A DNA stretch of 64,000 nt from Paraphaeosphaeria minitans (taxonomy: Eukaryota > Ascomycota > Dothideomycetes > Pleosporales > Didymosphaeriaceae): NCBI GenBank assembly GCA_015832175.1, contig WJXW01000020.1, positions 247,489-311,488 on the forward strand. The letters run 5' to 3'. Shown here piece after piece: positions 42,185 through 51,702 of the stretch. The translations under genes were made by a program, and so were the position numbers. The stretch's first letter is position 1; each line of letters starts with the position of its first letter. The notes below the pieces were generated by a model. It was given only the letters and a program-made list of their open reading frames with translations. It had not been told where the DNA came from and ran no database searches.

Positions 42185-42616
42185 CTCACGCCGGCGTCAA
42201 CCACCACACAGCCCGCCCACCCACATAACCGCCGCTGTGTCTCAACATATGCCGCATTCCCACATTTGGGTTTCTGGTCTTTGATGTTGCTGTCCCTCTT
42301 CGATTTCTCCAGGAAGGAGGGTTAGCGAGGCCTCTGCAGCATCGATGGCGGGGCTGGATCCAGGACGCAGCATGAAACCTGGTAATGTTGACCGAAAATC
42401 GGGAAACTGGTTTAGGGTACCTGTCTTATTCTAGGCAGAGGCCAGAAACTGGACATCAGAAAGCCTCGGAACCGACAGGGGCCGAAAACGGGAACTAGAA
42501 AATCAGGACCCAAAACAGGAACCTTAATTCAAAATCCAGACGCCGCACGCAGGTTATAGTACAGTATAGTCTACATATTTGTGGACTGGTTGGTCCCAAT
42601 TTCTAGTCCTACAGTT
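42185..42616. other. Flank between the LINE and the MADS-like gene
   Basis: About 430 bp. The last 130 bp are purine-rich with repeated GGAAC/GAAAC words, followed by TATAGTACAGTATAGTC near 42556, a plausible core promoter for the next gene. No coding region was seen. Confidence 0.4.
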
Positions 42617-42880
42617 ATGGCGTCTCCGCAGCAATCGCAGGTGCTATCGCACTCCAAGGCGAGGCGGGCTGCAAACAACAACTACCTAAGGCTCTCTAAA
42701 ACACTATACAAGAAATTAGCTAAGTTGTGCCAAGAATACGACACCCACGTGTATTTCCTAGCATATCGCAACGGCCGATTCAATGGATTTGTATTAATAG
42801 ATAAGACAGGCCAGCGTTGGTCGCCTCCGGGCCAAGAGACTCTTGTAAGCTCCTCCCCTCCTACAGATCTTAAGAGTTAA
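42617..42880 (+). CDS. Short MADS-box-like (SRF-type) domain protein
   Basis: 87 residues from ATG 42617 (MASPQQSQ); the frame is open upstream but without an ATG. After SKARRAANN comes YLRLSKTLYKKLAKLCQEYD, then VYFLAYRNGRFNGFV. The spacing of basic residues, the K-L-KK-L-LC helix and the hydrophobic V-Y-L strand followed by R-x-GR match the first half of an SRF/MEF2 MADS domain, which binds CArG-box DNA as a dimer. Unlike normal fungal MADS factors (about 200-600 residues) nothing follows the domain. It may be a degenerate single-domain relative, or exon 1 of a longer gene. It sits 430 bp from the LINE and tail-to-tail with the coiled-coil gene. Confidence 0.55.
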   Translation: MASPQQSQVLSHSKARRAANNNYLRLSKTLYKKLAKLCQEYDTHVYFLAYRNGRFNGFVLIDKTGQRWSPPGQETLVSSSPPTDLKS

Positions 42881-43117
42881 CTCCTAACTTATTAAGGATA
42901 AATTATACCCCCCGCCAGTAATAAAGTCGCTGGCTTATTGCCGTCGGGCTCAACGAAGACGAGCGAAGGTTCACGGGAACATTTAATTAAATGCGGCGTA
43001 CCTCGGCACAAGTAAGTTAAGCACGTAGATTATATTATAAATTTGCCAACAAAGGAGTCTAAAGGGCAAGCAGTTAATTTAACATAAAGTTACTATAATC
43101 TATTTAACAGCACAATA

Positions 43118-43538
43118 TTAAGCAGATAGCGCTATCTTTTTTTGCTTTACTACTCGCTCGTCCCTTTTGCTATCCTTCTCTGATTCTCTCTTTAGGATCC
43201 TTGCCGTGTCTGCGAGTCTATGCTCTGTATCGTTAAGCCAAGCGCTTATCTTCTCCAGCAAGCGGTTACGATTGCTTAGTTCTTGTTTGAGTTCGCAAAT
43301 TTTTACATCCTTTCTAGCAATTTCACGTTGCAGATCTGCAGCCAACGCAACTAACGTACTTATTCTTTCCTCTAACAGAGTAAGCCACGCTTAGAGTATT
43401 CTTAAGATACTTACCTTGCAAATCCTGTAGAGATGGCTGCTTTATCTCCGGGGGTTGGTCTTCGGCAGAGCTTCTATCCGTACCCGCATCGCTACTCTCT
43501 GAACAGCTATGTTGCTCCATCGGGGACTTAACGTTCAT
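43118..43538 (-). CDS. Two-exon coiled-coil protein
   Basis: Exon 1 is 43538-43415, the intron 43372-43414 (43 bp, GTAAGT...TTAG), exon 2 43371-43118. The joined frame encodes 125 residues with no stop. The N-terminus is acidic and serine-rich (CSESSDAGTD); from about residue 43 onward it is one long amphipathic helix (LVALAADLQREIARKD, NRNRLLEKISAWLND) ending in a strongly basic KRDERVVKQKK. This suggests a small dimerising coiled-coil protein with a nucleic-acid-binding or nuclear-localising tail. No family recognised. It converges on the MADS-like gene. Confidence 0.6.
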
Positions 43539-43758
43539 GTTTTATTAGTAATCGAGCTAAACAGATAGTGGCTAATATAACATACCTCGCCCTTCGTGCC
43601 TACGGCTCCCTTCGAGCCGTCATTCTCTACGGCAGGTAGAGTAGTCTATAACTGTGAGCAGGTCTCTAGAAGCTTATTCGTCCTACACACCATATTATCA
43701 TAGTGAGTGGGATCCTCGATGGTGGATCCGGAATCGCTCATCCTTCAAGATTGTGAAA

Positions 43759-43806
43759 GTGGGCGAAATGGACGAAGTGGATAAAGTGTGGGCGAAGTGG
43801 ACGAAG
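43759..43806. repeat. Two 19-bp direct repeats in a promoter region
   Basis: GTGGGCGAAATGGACGAAG (43759-43777) and GTGGGCGAAGTGGACGAAG (43788-43806) differ at one base, with GTGGATAAA between. They lie upstream of the minus-strand coiled-coil gene; possibly binding sites for a regulator. Confidence 0.5.
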
Positions 43807-44515
43807 AGAATCAGATAGCATGCTCGAGGTATAAGCTCCTTTTATATCCTCCCCTTGCCCCTCTGCGGATTGAGCTCGTAAGCTTGATCGTTTAACGCCC
43901 AGTCTTTGTGGCGTGCTTCCTTTCCATGCATACCCCCTGTGCCTCCCTGACAGGCCAAGCTAATTGGGAAGGCGTGGTGCCACCGCCGGCGTAACGAGGT
44001 TGCAGGCAGCCGAATTGAACCCACAGCGTCTCCTCTATTAGCTCACCTTTTAAAGCGTCAAGCCTAGCGGTACAGGTCATAGGCATGCACGATCGAAGCC
44101 ACTCCTGTCTGTCTCGGTATCAAAGGACTCACCGCGCTTATAAGATAGACAGTGTCATGGTACTTGTGACACTGGGCTGAGGCGAATCGGAATAAGGACT
44201 CATCCCACACAATCGGGCCCCTCAGGACAATAAGGGTAGGGTGTCCTGCTGGGTGACGCGGTCAAGGCATAGAGATAAATCGATTTTCTGTCTTGTGCCG
44301 CTTGTGTGCAGCCGGACGAGTAGGGCATCTTGGGTCACAGCGCCGATGCATCGCCACGAGCTCATTCACGCAGCGTCTCCATGATTAGCCTCTCAGGGTG
44401 GACCCAGCTCCGCTAGCACGGTATAGAGCCGAGTCCGAAGCAGTCACCCAAATGGGGCCATAGTATAAGCTCCTCTCTAGTTGCATTAAAACAGGGGAAA
44501 GTTGTTTACTTCAGT

Positions 44516-44863
44516 ATGACTAATAGCCTCCTTATTCTTTCCATTGTTTGCTTTGCCGTTGGGCTATTACTTAGCGCCTTAATCACGTACCGGGATTGTC
44601 GAGCTCTCAGACAGAGACAACGCTACGCAAGCTTTTGGTGGCAGGTTACTCTAGTGGCTTTTAATCTTGCTCAAGATGCTCTGCTCGCGTGCAGCACGGG
44701 CCGACGCACTCTCTACGACCCTAAGCCCTCTCCCCGTCTCAGCGCTTTGCTACGTAAGCTCGATACACTTGCGGGTAGACAAGACCTCCGGCAACGATTA
44801 TCTTTAACGGGATTCTGTAATGTTCGCAAACACCCTTGCCGTCGCCTGCAAAGAAGCCGATAA
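44516..44863 (+). CDS. Small membrane-anchored protein, probably frameshifted
   Basis: 115 residues from ATG 44516. Residues 5-26 (LLILSIVCFAVGLLLSALIT) form a strong N-terminal transmembrane or signal-anchor helix, followed by a basic cytosolic-type stretch (RDCRALRQRQR) and a helical region. At about 44815 the current frame ends in a low-complexity Arg/Cys tail, whereas the adjacent frame continues as a well-formed peptide (ANTLAVACKEADKFRFHI, then GYHAGEAALFYLFAELA) to a stop at 44946. A one-base indel would join them, so the gene is probably a recent pseudogene or has an unrecognised intron. GTATAAGCTCCT at 44462 is a likely core promoter; the same word occurs at 43829. No family recognised. 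Confidence 0.45.
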   Translation: MTNSLLILSIVCFAVGLLLSALITYRDCRALRQRQRYASFWWQVTLVAFNLAQDALLACSTGRRTLYDPKPSPRLSALLRKLDTLAGRQDLRQRLSLTGFCNVRKHPCRRLQRSR

Positions 44864-44948
44864 GTTTCGTTTCCACATTAGGAGGTGCACCCTAGGTTAT
44901 CATGCTGGCGAGGCTGCACTGTTCTACCTATTCGCGGAGCTTGCATAG

Positions 44949-47415
44949 GCACGAGGCTTTAATCTCACTAAATTTAAGATTGACCACTCTGATACGACCT
45001 GGGGATGGGAGAAGAAGAGCAGATGGTCTGGGATAGAATTAAGGTGCTGCAGAAAACCGCACTCTACCTGTATGGATTTATATAGAATGCAACGATTCCT
45101 GATTTGATGGATCAATGTCTCCGCTGAGGGGGTGTCACATACCAAATCAAGCTCGCGACTGCAGAGGGGAAAAAGACAAGTAAGCAGCTCAGAAAATATA
45201 TTGCACAACGCTACCTATATGTCTCCCTCAAACGTGAATAGTGGATCCAGTCACTCGTCCATTTAGTACCGCTTGACCGCCGTGCGCCCTCGATATATAT
45301 CTCCGCATAGCGACCTAGGGATCCTGTACCTGACGCCAGCGGGGTCCTGTTGAGGCCCTGATGCTAATTATTGACGCCTAAGAATAGAGAAGAGACCAAA
45401 ATGGGCCTATGCCGCCGAAGCGCTGTCGTTGATGATTGGGGGAAGGCTAGACAGGGGCTTCGTGCTTTACCCGTACCTACTCATCGCCAAGCTGTCAGCC
45501 TCTGGTCAGCGACTGAGTGGGGATGATAGCATTCATCAGCAGTAAGCATTGGTATCATCATTTGCGAGGCGGGCACTTTAGCACTGAAGACGAGTTTGTT
45601 AGCAGCCCTGCCACTAGTCAGCGTTGGATACGGCACTTGCGTGTGGTAAGCAGCATCGTCACTCCTAAGGTGGCATATTCGCCTCGGAAGAGGAACTCGC
45701 TAGCATCAACATCAACACCAGCAACCTCGGCACAGCGTTTCAGCGTTTCAACGTAGAGCGTGATGTTTCCGAACCGTACACGTCATCAGCCGTAGCATCA
45801 GCAACACCTGTTACCATGGGCATCACAGCGTATCACGAGAAGCTCACGATCCCGCAGCTACGGATTGGCTAAGCGCACAAGCACCTCACCACACGCTTAT
45901 GGAATGCAGATGCTGCTTCGCGCGTCATCACCTCCCAGTGGGCAGTGGATAACCATGTGCACTCAATGTGGCTGTCTGCAAGTTGGCGTGCAACCGCTCA
46001 CGAACAAAGTGCTTACTGCGGGAGTGTTGCCCACTTGGCCCGTTCCTCGACAACCAGCATTGGCCACCAACGGTAGCTGTAAGTTACCGCGCCGCAGCAC
46101 TTGAACGCTTTAGTTATGCTGGCCAATCAGCGAGGCAATCGCTCAGATGTGCTCTCTCATCGCAGAGGTGCCAGCGGGTGCGATCGCTATGGTCTTCAAT
46201 ATCACCGTCAGAGCAACGCCTAGCTGCTTCCACTTTCCAAGTAATCCATAGCCAAGTATGCAGACAACATGCAATGCCATTCTGGTGACTTGCTGCATCG
46301 TGATGCAGGTGCGACTGACTTAGCATTCCGACATGCGGCTCTACATCAGCTACAGCGCAGCTATTGCCCTGTCGGATGAAGAGCGACCTACAGTATCGCA
46401 GCGTTCGATTCGGTGCTGAGCATCCTTCTACGCTGACGGGTATAAGCAACTTGGCGATTGTTGGAGCGCCAAGGGAGGTCCGAGGGAGCAGAATCGACGA
46501 GCAGGCAGTTGCTGGTGCGGCAAGAGAAGGTGCTCGGTGCTGAGCATGCAAGCACCTTTACAAGCGTGGACTGGCCCGCCCACTACCTTGCGGATCGTAC
46601 CGTGCCCTCCTTAGAAATGATCACCGACTAGATTCATGCAGCCTCAGCATGAAAGGATCAAGGCTCCGGGCATAAACTTGAGTCTGGGCTGTTGAGGTCA
46701 TGAAATCCATATAGCCCAAGCCGAATATCCCCGCCCAGCTTAAGATCAACAAATCTGATCTTCAGCCATGCCTCTCCTATTCAAACCTGCTACCGCTGCC
46801 TTGCTGCGCCAGTACATCGATGCCTCAACGAGTGGACCTGAGCCAGATCTCCTAGGGGCTATTAGGAACCGCGAACAGTAGTACCCTCATTGGCGAGACT
46901 AACGTGGGTACTGGAAGTGGAGGGCTGGGAGGCAGCTGAATTACCCCGGCTTTCTGAATTGTTGGTGTTCTGTTGGCCTGTATTGGTGTGCCCTCGAGGG
47001 TCGGACATAATGGCTCAACACTTATCGCTGAAAAGTCAGCCTGTGTTCATAGAGAGCAGACGTTGCTCGAAGTTGCATGGCTCACGTGACGTACAGTAAA
47101 TGAAGCGAGAATGAGGTGTTCGGAGCGTATTAACAAACTATGCCGAAGTGTCGAGGGTATCGGAGGTACTCAGGGTGTTTAAGGTGTGCAATGAGAATTT
47201 GTAAAGCAAGAGGAGGTGCGATGACTTCGAGACATTGAAGAATTGGCGATTGACTGCGATCTTTATGCCAACGGCTACGACCCTTCTCGTGATCGATGCT
47301 CCCCTAAGGGTCCATGCCCGGTTACTGCACTCCGCCATGTGATCAGACGTTCTCCACCTGCACGTTTCTGCATTGTCGGACGCAATGACAACAGATACAG
47401 CAATTACTTGGCATT
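44949..47415. other. Gene-poor stretch
   Basis: About 2.5 kb. Overlapping short frames on both strands, none with a recognised motif. A 66-codon plus-strand opening at 45669-45872 and a 37-codon ATG frame near 46768 are the most protein-like but too short to support. Confidence 0.35.
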
Positions 47416-47530
47416 TGTGAAGAGGCTTGCATGCGGGTCACAAGGTTGGGACCCATAAGGATCGAAGCGCTGTGAGGCGTATGGACTAGCAGTACTTCCC
47501 TCTGGCCAAGGCCCAATGCACAGCCATCCT
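47416..47530 (+). repeat. Dispersed repeat, copy 1
   Basis: About 115 bp starting TGTGAAGAGGCTTGCA. Alignable to copy 2 (48471-48585) over GGTTGGGACCCA, AGGAT, TGGACTAGCAGT and TGCACAGC. Confidence 0.65.
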
Positions 47531-47944
47531 TTTCTACCTGGTATCATCTTAAAGACTAGGCATGTCATGGACCGGGATAGCACTCATCACGACATGCAAT
47601 ACACCGTTCGCTTGTGGTCTCGTCACCGCGAGCCTGCATGGTCTTACGCTTCGATCTCAAGAAATCACTCGTCTGAATTCAAATCAACGGAGGGCGGGTG
47701 CGAATAACGTAAATTCAATAAGGTATAACGAAAAATTCAGTGAGAGTGACGACTACGTTGGCAGTCTGAGAGAGAATAGTACGATAAACCGACGTCTGTA
47801 TGCTAGATCCCACGGGCCTGTATGGATGATGTAGCGTTCTCACCGCCGACCTAAACATACCCATCTGTAACAGCGGGCAGATTTCCCGATGTACCTAATT
47901 GGTGATATTAACACTAAATCTGTTACGAGAATCACTGTAGCCCG

Positions 47945-48193
47945 TTATCCGGACCCCTTGGGCCTCTTTTCCTCTACCATGAATTCTGCGAGCGGGTTCC
48001 CGTTCACGCCAAACTTCCAATGGTCATTCATGAGTGCTGAAGCGGGGGCCAAATTACCATTCTGGGAGCCGTTCTGCGCTTGGCCATTCTGGGTGACTCC
48101 AGCATTGGGGTTGGAGTTCAGGTCCTGCTGCTCAGAGTGTGGAGTGCTTGTCGACGTGTTCAGACTCTGAGGCTGATTGTTGGAGGTAGACAT
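47945..48193 (-). CDS. Small Gln/Asn-rich hypothetical protein
   Basis: 82 residues from ATG 48193. It is a Ser/Thr/Gln/Asn-rich polar stretch (MSTSNNQPQSLNTS onward) ending in a more ordinary DHWKFGVNGNPLAEFMVEE segment. It could be an intrinsically disordered stress-type protein or a chance frame; context gives no help. Confidence 0.35.
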   Translation of the reverse strand: MSTSNNQPQSLNTSTSTPHSEQQDLNSNPNAGVTQNGQAQNGSQNGNLAPASALMNDHWKFGVNGNPLAEFMVEEKRPKGSG

Positions 48194-48470
48194 TGTTGCT
48201 AGATCTTGACGTAGTGGGAGCTTCTGAGAAGCTCTACAATAAAAGCGTTGCACGCGTGGTAGATGTGATGTACTGGTTCGTTTGTAAAACTGCTAACCGT
48301 GGTGGAGAAAAGAGATGTGACTCGATGGAAGGCTCTGATACCTTTGAGAAGGGTGAGCTAATTCATATTTATTCCTGCAGCCCAGGTTTCCGACTGGCCC
48401 CCAGAGTGTTCGACCTCCCTGCTGCTGCATTGCTGAACAATATGCAAGGATAAAGCATCCACCCTACAGG

Positions 48471-48585
48471 TGTGAAGAGGCTTGCAGGCGGATCACAGGG
48501 TTGGGACCCACCAGGATAGAACTACGATGGAGTGCATGGACTAGCAGTGCACCCCGCTGGCAATTGCCGATTGCACAGCAATCCC
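48471..48585 (+). repeat. Dispersed repeat, copy 2
   Basis: About 115 bp, same orientation as copy 1 and roughly 75% identical by eye over the first half. Confidence 0.65.
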
Positions 48586-49747
48586 TGTAAACAGGTATCG
48601 GCAAGCTTTACAAATGAAGCATCTGATAGTCCGGATGGAGCATGAATAGTGTTACTGCGTGCAACCCACTTTTCGCTTAGAGTCCAGTCACGGTAGTCCG
48701 GTATCCCACACTACAATCTCGAGGGATAAATTCCTCATTCAGTAAGGACGTGTGCAAAGAATGGAGATTATCTAGGAACGACAGACCATCTAGTGAGGTC
48801 AGGGATTATATTGAATGTAAAACCATACCACTATCGAATCTTTCCGACCCTCTAGTTGATGAAATGAATTATAAACCCAGCGCTCGCTTCTCACTGTCAG
48901 CCAACCGAGGCTGCACAGAAAGTGCAGAAGTATATGGTTGCGATCGCGGAGCAGCGGAAGCGCTGCCTTGAGATTGACCGTTCCTATCCTCAACTCCGTT
49001 GACGATTCGTAGCGTATTGCCCTGCTGGCTCGAGGAAGCATCGGGAGGCAGAGTTGGTAGGCATTTTGAAAAGATAGGTCTGCTCCCAATCGGTCAGCCC
49101 TTTCGTATCGGTTATTGAACAGGGTAGCGTGGGCAGTATTGGTGCAGCCTTGCGGAACCAGATGGGAATCCTTTACCGAAGATTTGAGTTCAGTCGAGCT
49201 GTAATGGTAGCTATGGAAAACGAAATCGATACTGTATACGTGCAACGGACATTGCTCGCTTATATGCAGAGGTTTCGCAAGGGCTTGCAGACGACACGTA
49301 CAATGTCACTATTCGGTCTATCAACTCTGCCTGACGTATTGTCTGCACAATCTAATGCATTGTTGCAGATGGTGTGAATTCACTCCTGTCGCGTGAAGCT
49401 AGGTTGAGTCAAGTCACGAGCTTCGCTCTCGATGCTCCATTCGGCTCTTCTAAATCCGGGATAGGATGGTGTCAATATTGGAGTGGGGGACGGCGCGTTA
49501 CCATAGATGCATATACATGACTGCATCCTGGCAAAAGGCAGTGCGGAGATTGTCTCAAAGATAGTAAGAATACGAGGGCGCCTGCGGTGTCTCACGCTAA
49601 GGCATCAGGGATGAGTTGACATGGCGGCAGAAGGTCCAGCATTGGTGCGGCGTACACAGCAAATTATAGTTGACGCGTAGGCAGGCAAATCCATCACGCT
49701 GTCGATCAGTAAAATCCATCGTTCTTGCCGTGTTCTCCGCTCGAAGG
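48586..49747. other. Gene-free stretch
   Basis: No frame with an ATG and recognisable content. Sequence between repeat copies 2 and 3. Confidence 0.4.
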
Positions 49748-49774
49748 CTGTGATCCGTCTGCAAGCCTCTTCAC
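49748..49774 (-). repeat. Dispersed repeat, inverted fragment (copy 3)
   Basis: The reverse complement starts GTGAAGAGGCTTGCAGACGG and matches copy 2 at 26 of 27 positions, but similarity stops there. Confidence 0.6.
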
Positions 49775-49970
49775 CCATGCCCGCGTTTTGACGGCAGCCA
49801 TGCTGCAAGTTCATAAGGTGCTACAAATTCCCCTAGAAAACGTAAGCGTAACTCTCGCGAAGTTGGAACGTTGGTGATGGGTAAGAGGTGCCCAAAGCAA
49901 GCCTCCGCGATATGAACCGAGAGCAAAGCATAGTCTAGGTGTGGCCCCACAACTTGCGGCTGTGAGAGGT

Positions 49971-51105
49971 TTAATTAGTGACAGTGAATCGAGTACATTG
50001 GATGACTGACATCAATGCAGATTTCCTTCCATGAACCGAGGGAAGATTCAATGGCAGCAAGAAGGGAGGACGCTCTGTGTCACTCGCGATAACGAAAATC
50101 GTTCTCGTCGTCCCATCTCCTAGTACAAGGAGTGGCGGAGTGTCGCTCTCTCGAAGTATGATGGCTGCAAAGTTCTCAGCTGATTCCGTCCATGTCGAAA
50201 GACCCTCGGTGCAGTTTTCCAGATTCAGTTCTAGAATGTGTAGCGGGCCGGGAAGTAATGCGTAGAATAGTCCACGGATTAAATGGACTGAAAGGGGGAT
50301 TTCTTCGATCAGAGGCAGAAGAAGCTGCGACACCTGGGTGCGATTTAGGTAAGCTACGGGTTCATGCGGAAGGCGGAAGTCCGAGCAACATGCAAGATCT
50401 AAGTAGTGCTGAAAAGCTGGATCGTCTGCGTAGTTATGGCATCCGCGCTCATGCATTTGGCCTAGCATGGTACGCTCTGACGCCTGATCGTTTGTTGCGG
50501 GTTCGAACCCGCTCGCTTCAAAGGCTTCAAGAAAGAAGTGTGGGTATGATAGCTCACTAAGTTCGCCTTCTACTGGGTCGCGGTCATCCATCTGCTCTGC
50601 AGCGTGCATCGGTGCCTCGCGTGATGAACTAGGAAACGTTGCGATCGGGATCGTATTCCCATGCCTAAGAAAACTTGCCTCATCACCAAGGAACTGTGGA
50701 CCTCTAAAGCTCGAGGAAGCCGCCTCCTCGCTCACGGTTGCAGAACAGGGGGCGAAATCAGGCAAGTCTTGGCCTTGGTTCGACGGCCGAATGCGTTTTG
50801 GGGCTCGGTTAGTACTTCTACGTTCAAGTGACCCACGGTGGCTGCTCGCATTTTCATTTACATGGCGGAAAACAGTGTTCGACTGCACCTGGGCTGCAGC
50901 AGTGCCCTGCCGATCCAGGATTTTCTGTTTGGTGGCGGTTTTCAATAGATCCAGCGCATCCAGTAGAGTTACAAGATTCGTGAGTTCAGGGTCTTCACCT
51001 CCAGTTAGCCAGTTGTCAACGAAACGCTAACGCAGTTAGCGTATTCAAACCCTGCCAATGGGTGCCTGGCAATACCTTGATCAAGTACAGGGCTGAGGAT
51101 AGCAT
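49971..51105 (-). CDS. Two-exon protein of unknown function
   Basis: Exon 1 (51105-51076) encodes ten residues, MLSSALYLIK; the intron (51027-51075, 49 bp) has GTATTG...CTAAC...TTAG; exon 2 runs 51026-49971. The product is 361 residues. Without the intron the long frame has no ATG. Residues 11-40 form an amphipathic helix (ELTNLVTLLDALDLLK), a Ser/Arg-rich disordered region spans about 45-200, and a folded C-terminal domain begins near 215 (YLNRTQVSQLLLPLIEEIPLS). The C-terminal part alternates hydrophobic strands (PLHILELNL, PLLVLGDGTTRTIFVIAS) as in an alpha/beta domain. No family recognised. It is not clustered with an obvious partner. Confidence 0.6.
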
Positions 51106-51702
51106 TGTTTCCTACTGTACCGTGGCAGTTTGTCCAGTAGAGAAAGTAGACTGGGAAATTCCTGAAGATAAGACTTATATGAACAACTTACGGGGAATGT
51201 GTGGAACGATTGTCGGATGAGTTATGTTTCTATTCTTGTGGGAGATGAGAGAGTGCATTTCGGGCGATGGGCTAGCGTGGGCAGCACGAGAACAGTTTAT
51301 TCTCGTGCTGACTACGCTAATCCGTGCCGCAGCCGGATGGCTGATGACATAACGATCCTGACCTGTAAGAATTGTCATCACTTACATCCTGTAAGCTTCT
51401 GGGAGAGCTTACAGCTGCTAATAGCATACTGAACATCCTAGTCATAGCTCACTCGGCCCTATATGGACTGCAATCTGTTAGACGCCGGTTGGCTTGGTGT
51501 TTGGGAAGGAGAGTTAGACCGATATGGCAGTAGGCTAAGGAGTGAAGTTAGAGAAGCCAGCATGTCCAGTCTGCCTATGCATGTATATTGCTCAGAAGGG
51601 GCAATTTGCTCTCGCGTCACGGTGGGAAATATTACAGACAATGACTACGGCGGAGCTACCTCCTATAAGGCACTGATTACATTACATGAGTCTCTCGACA
51701 TG
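51106..51702. other. Spacer with a long hairpin
   Basis: No gene supported. Contains the stem-loop at 51273-51319. Confidence 0.4.
51273..51319. repeat. Long stem-loop
   Basis: AGCACGAGAA (51283-51292) pairs perfectly with TTCTCGTGCT (51300-51309) around a 7-nt loop, and after a 4/4 internal mismatch TAGCGT (51273-51278) pairs with ACGCTA (51314-51319). Possibly a terminator-like structure or the remnant of a small inverted-repeat element. Confidence 0.7.

Noticed and set aside
45669..45872. 66-codon open stretch with protein-like composition
   Set aside because: Too short, ATG only near the end, no motif.
50495..50520. GGTTCGAACCC, a tRNA T-arm-like word
   Set aside because: No matching acceptor stem or anticodon arm at the right distance, and it lies inside the coding exon of the two-exon gene. 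I saw no convincing tRNA in the window.
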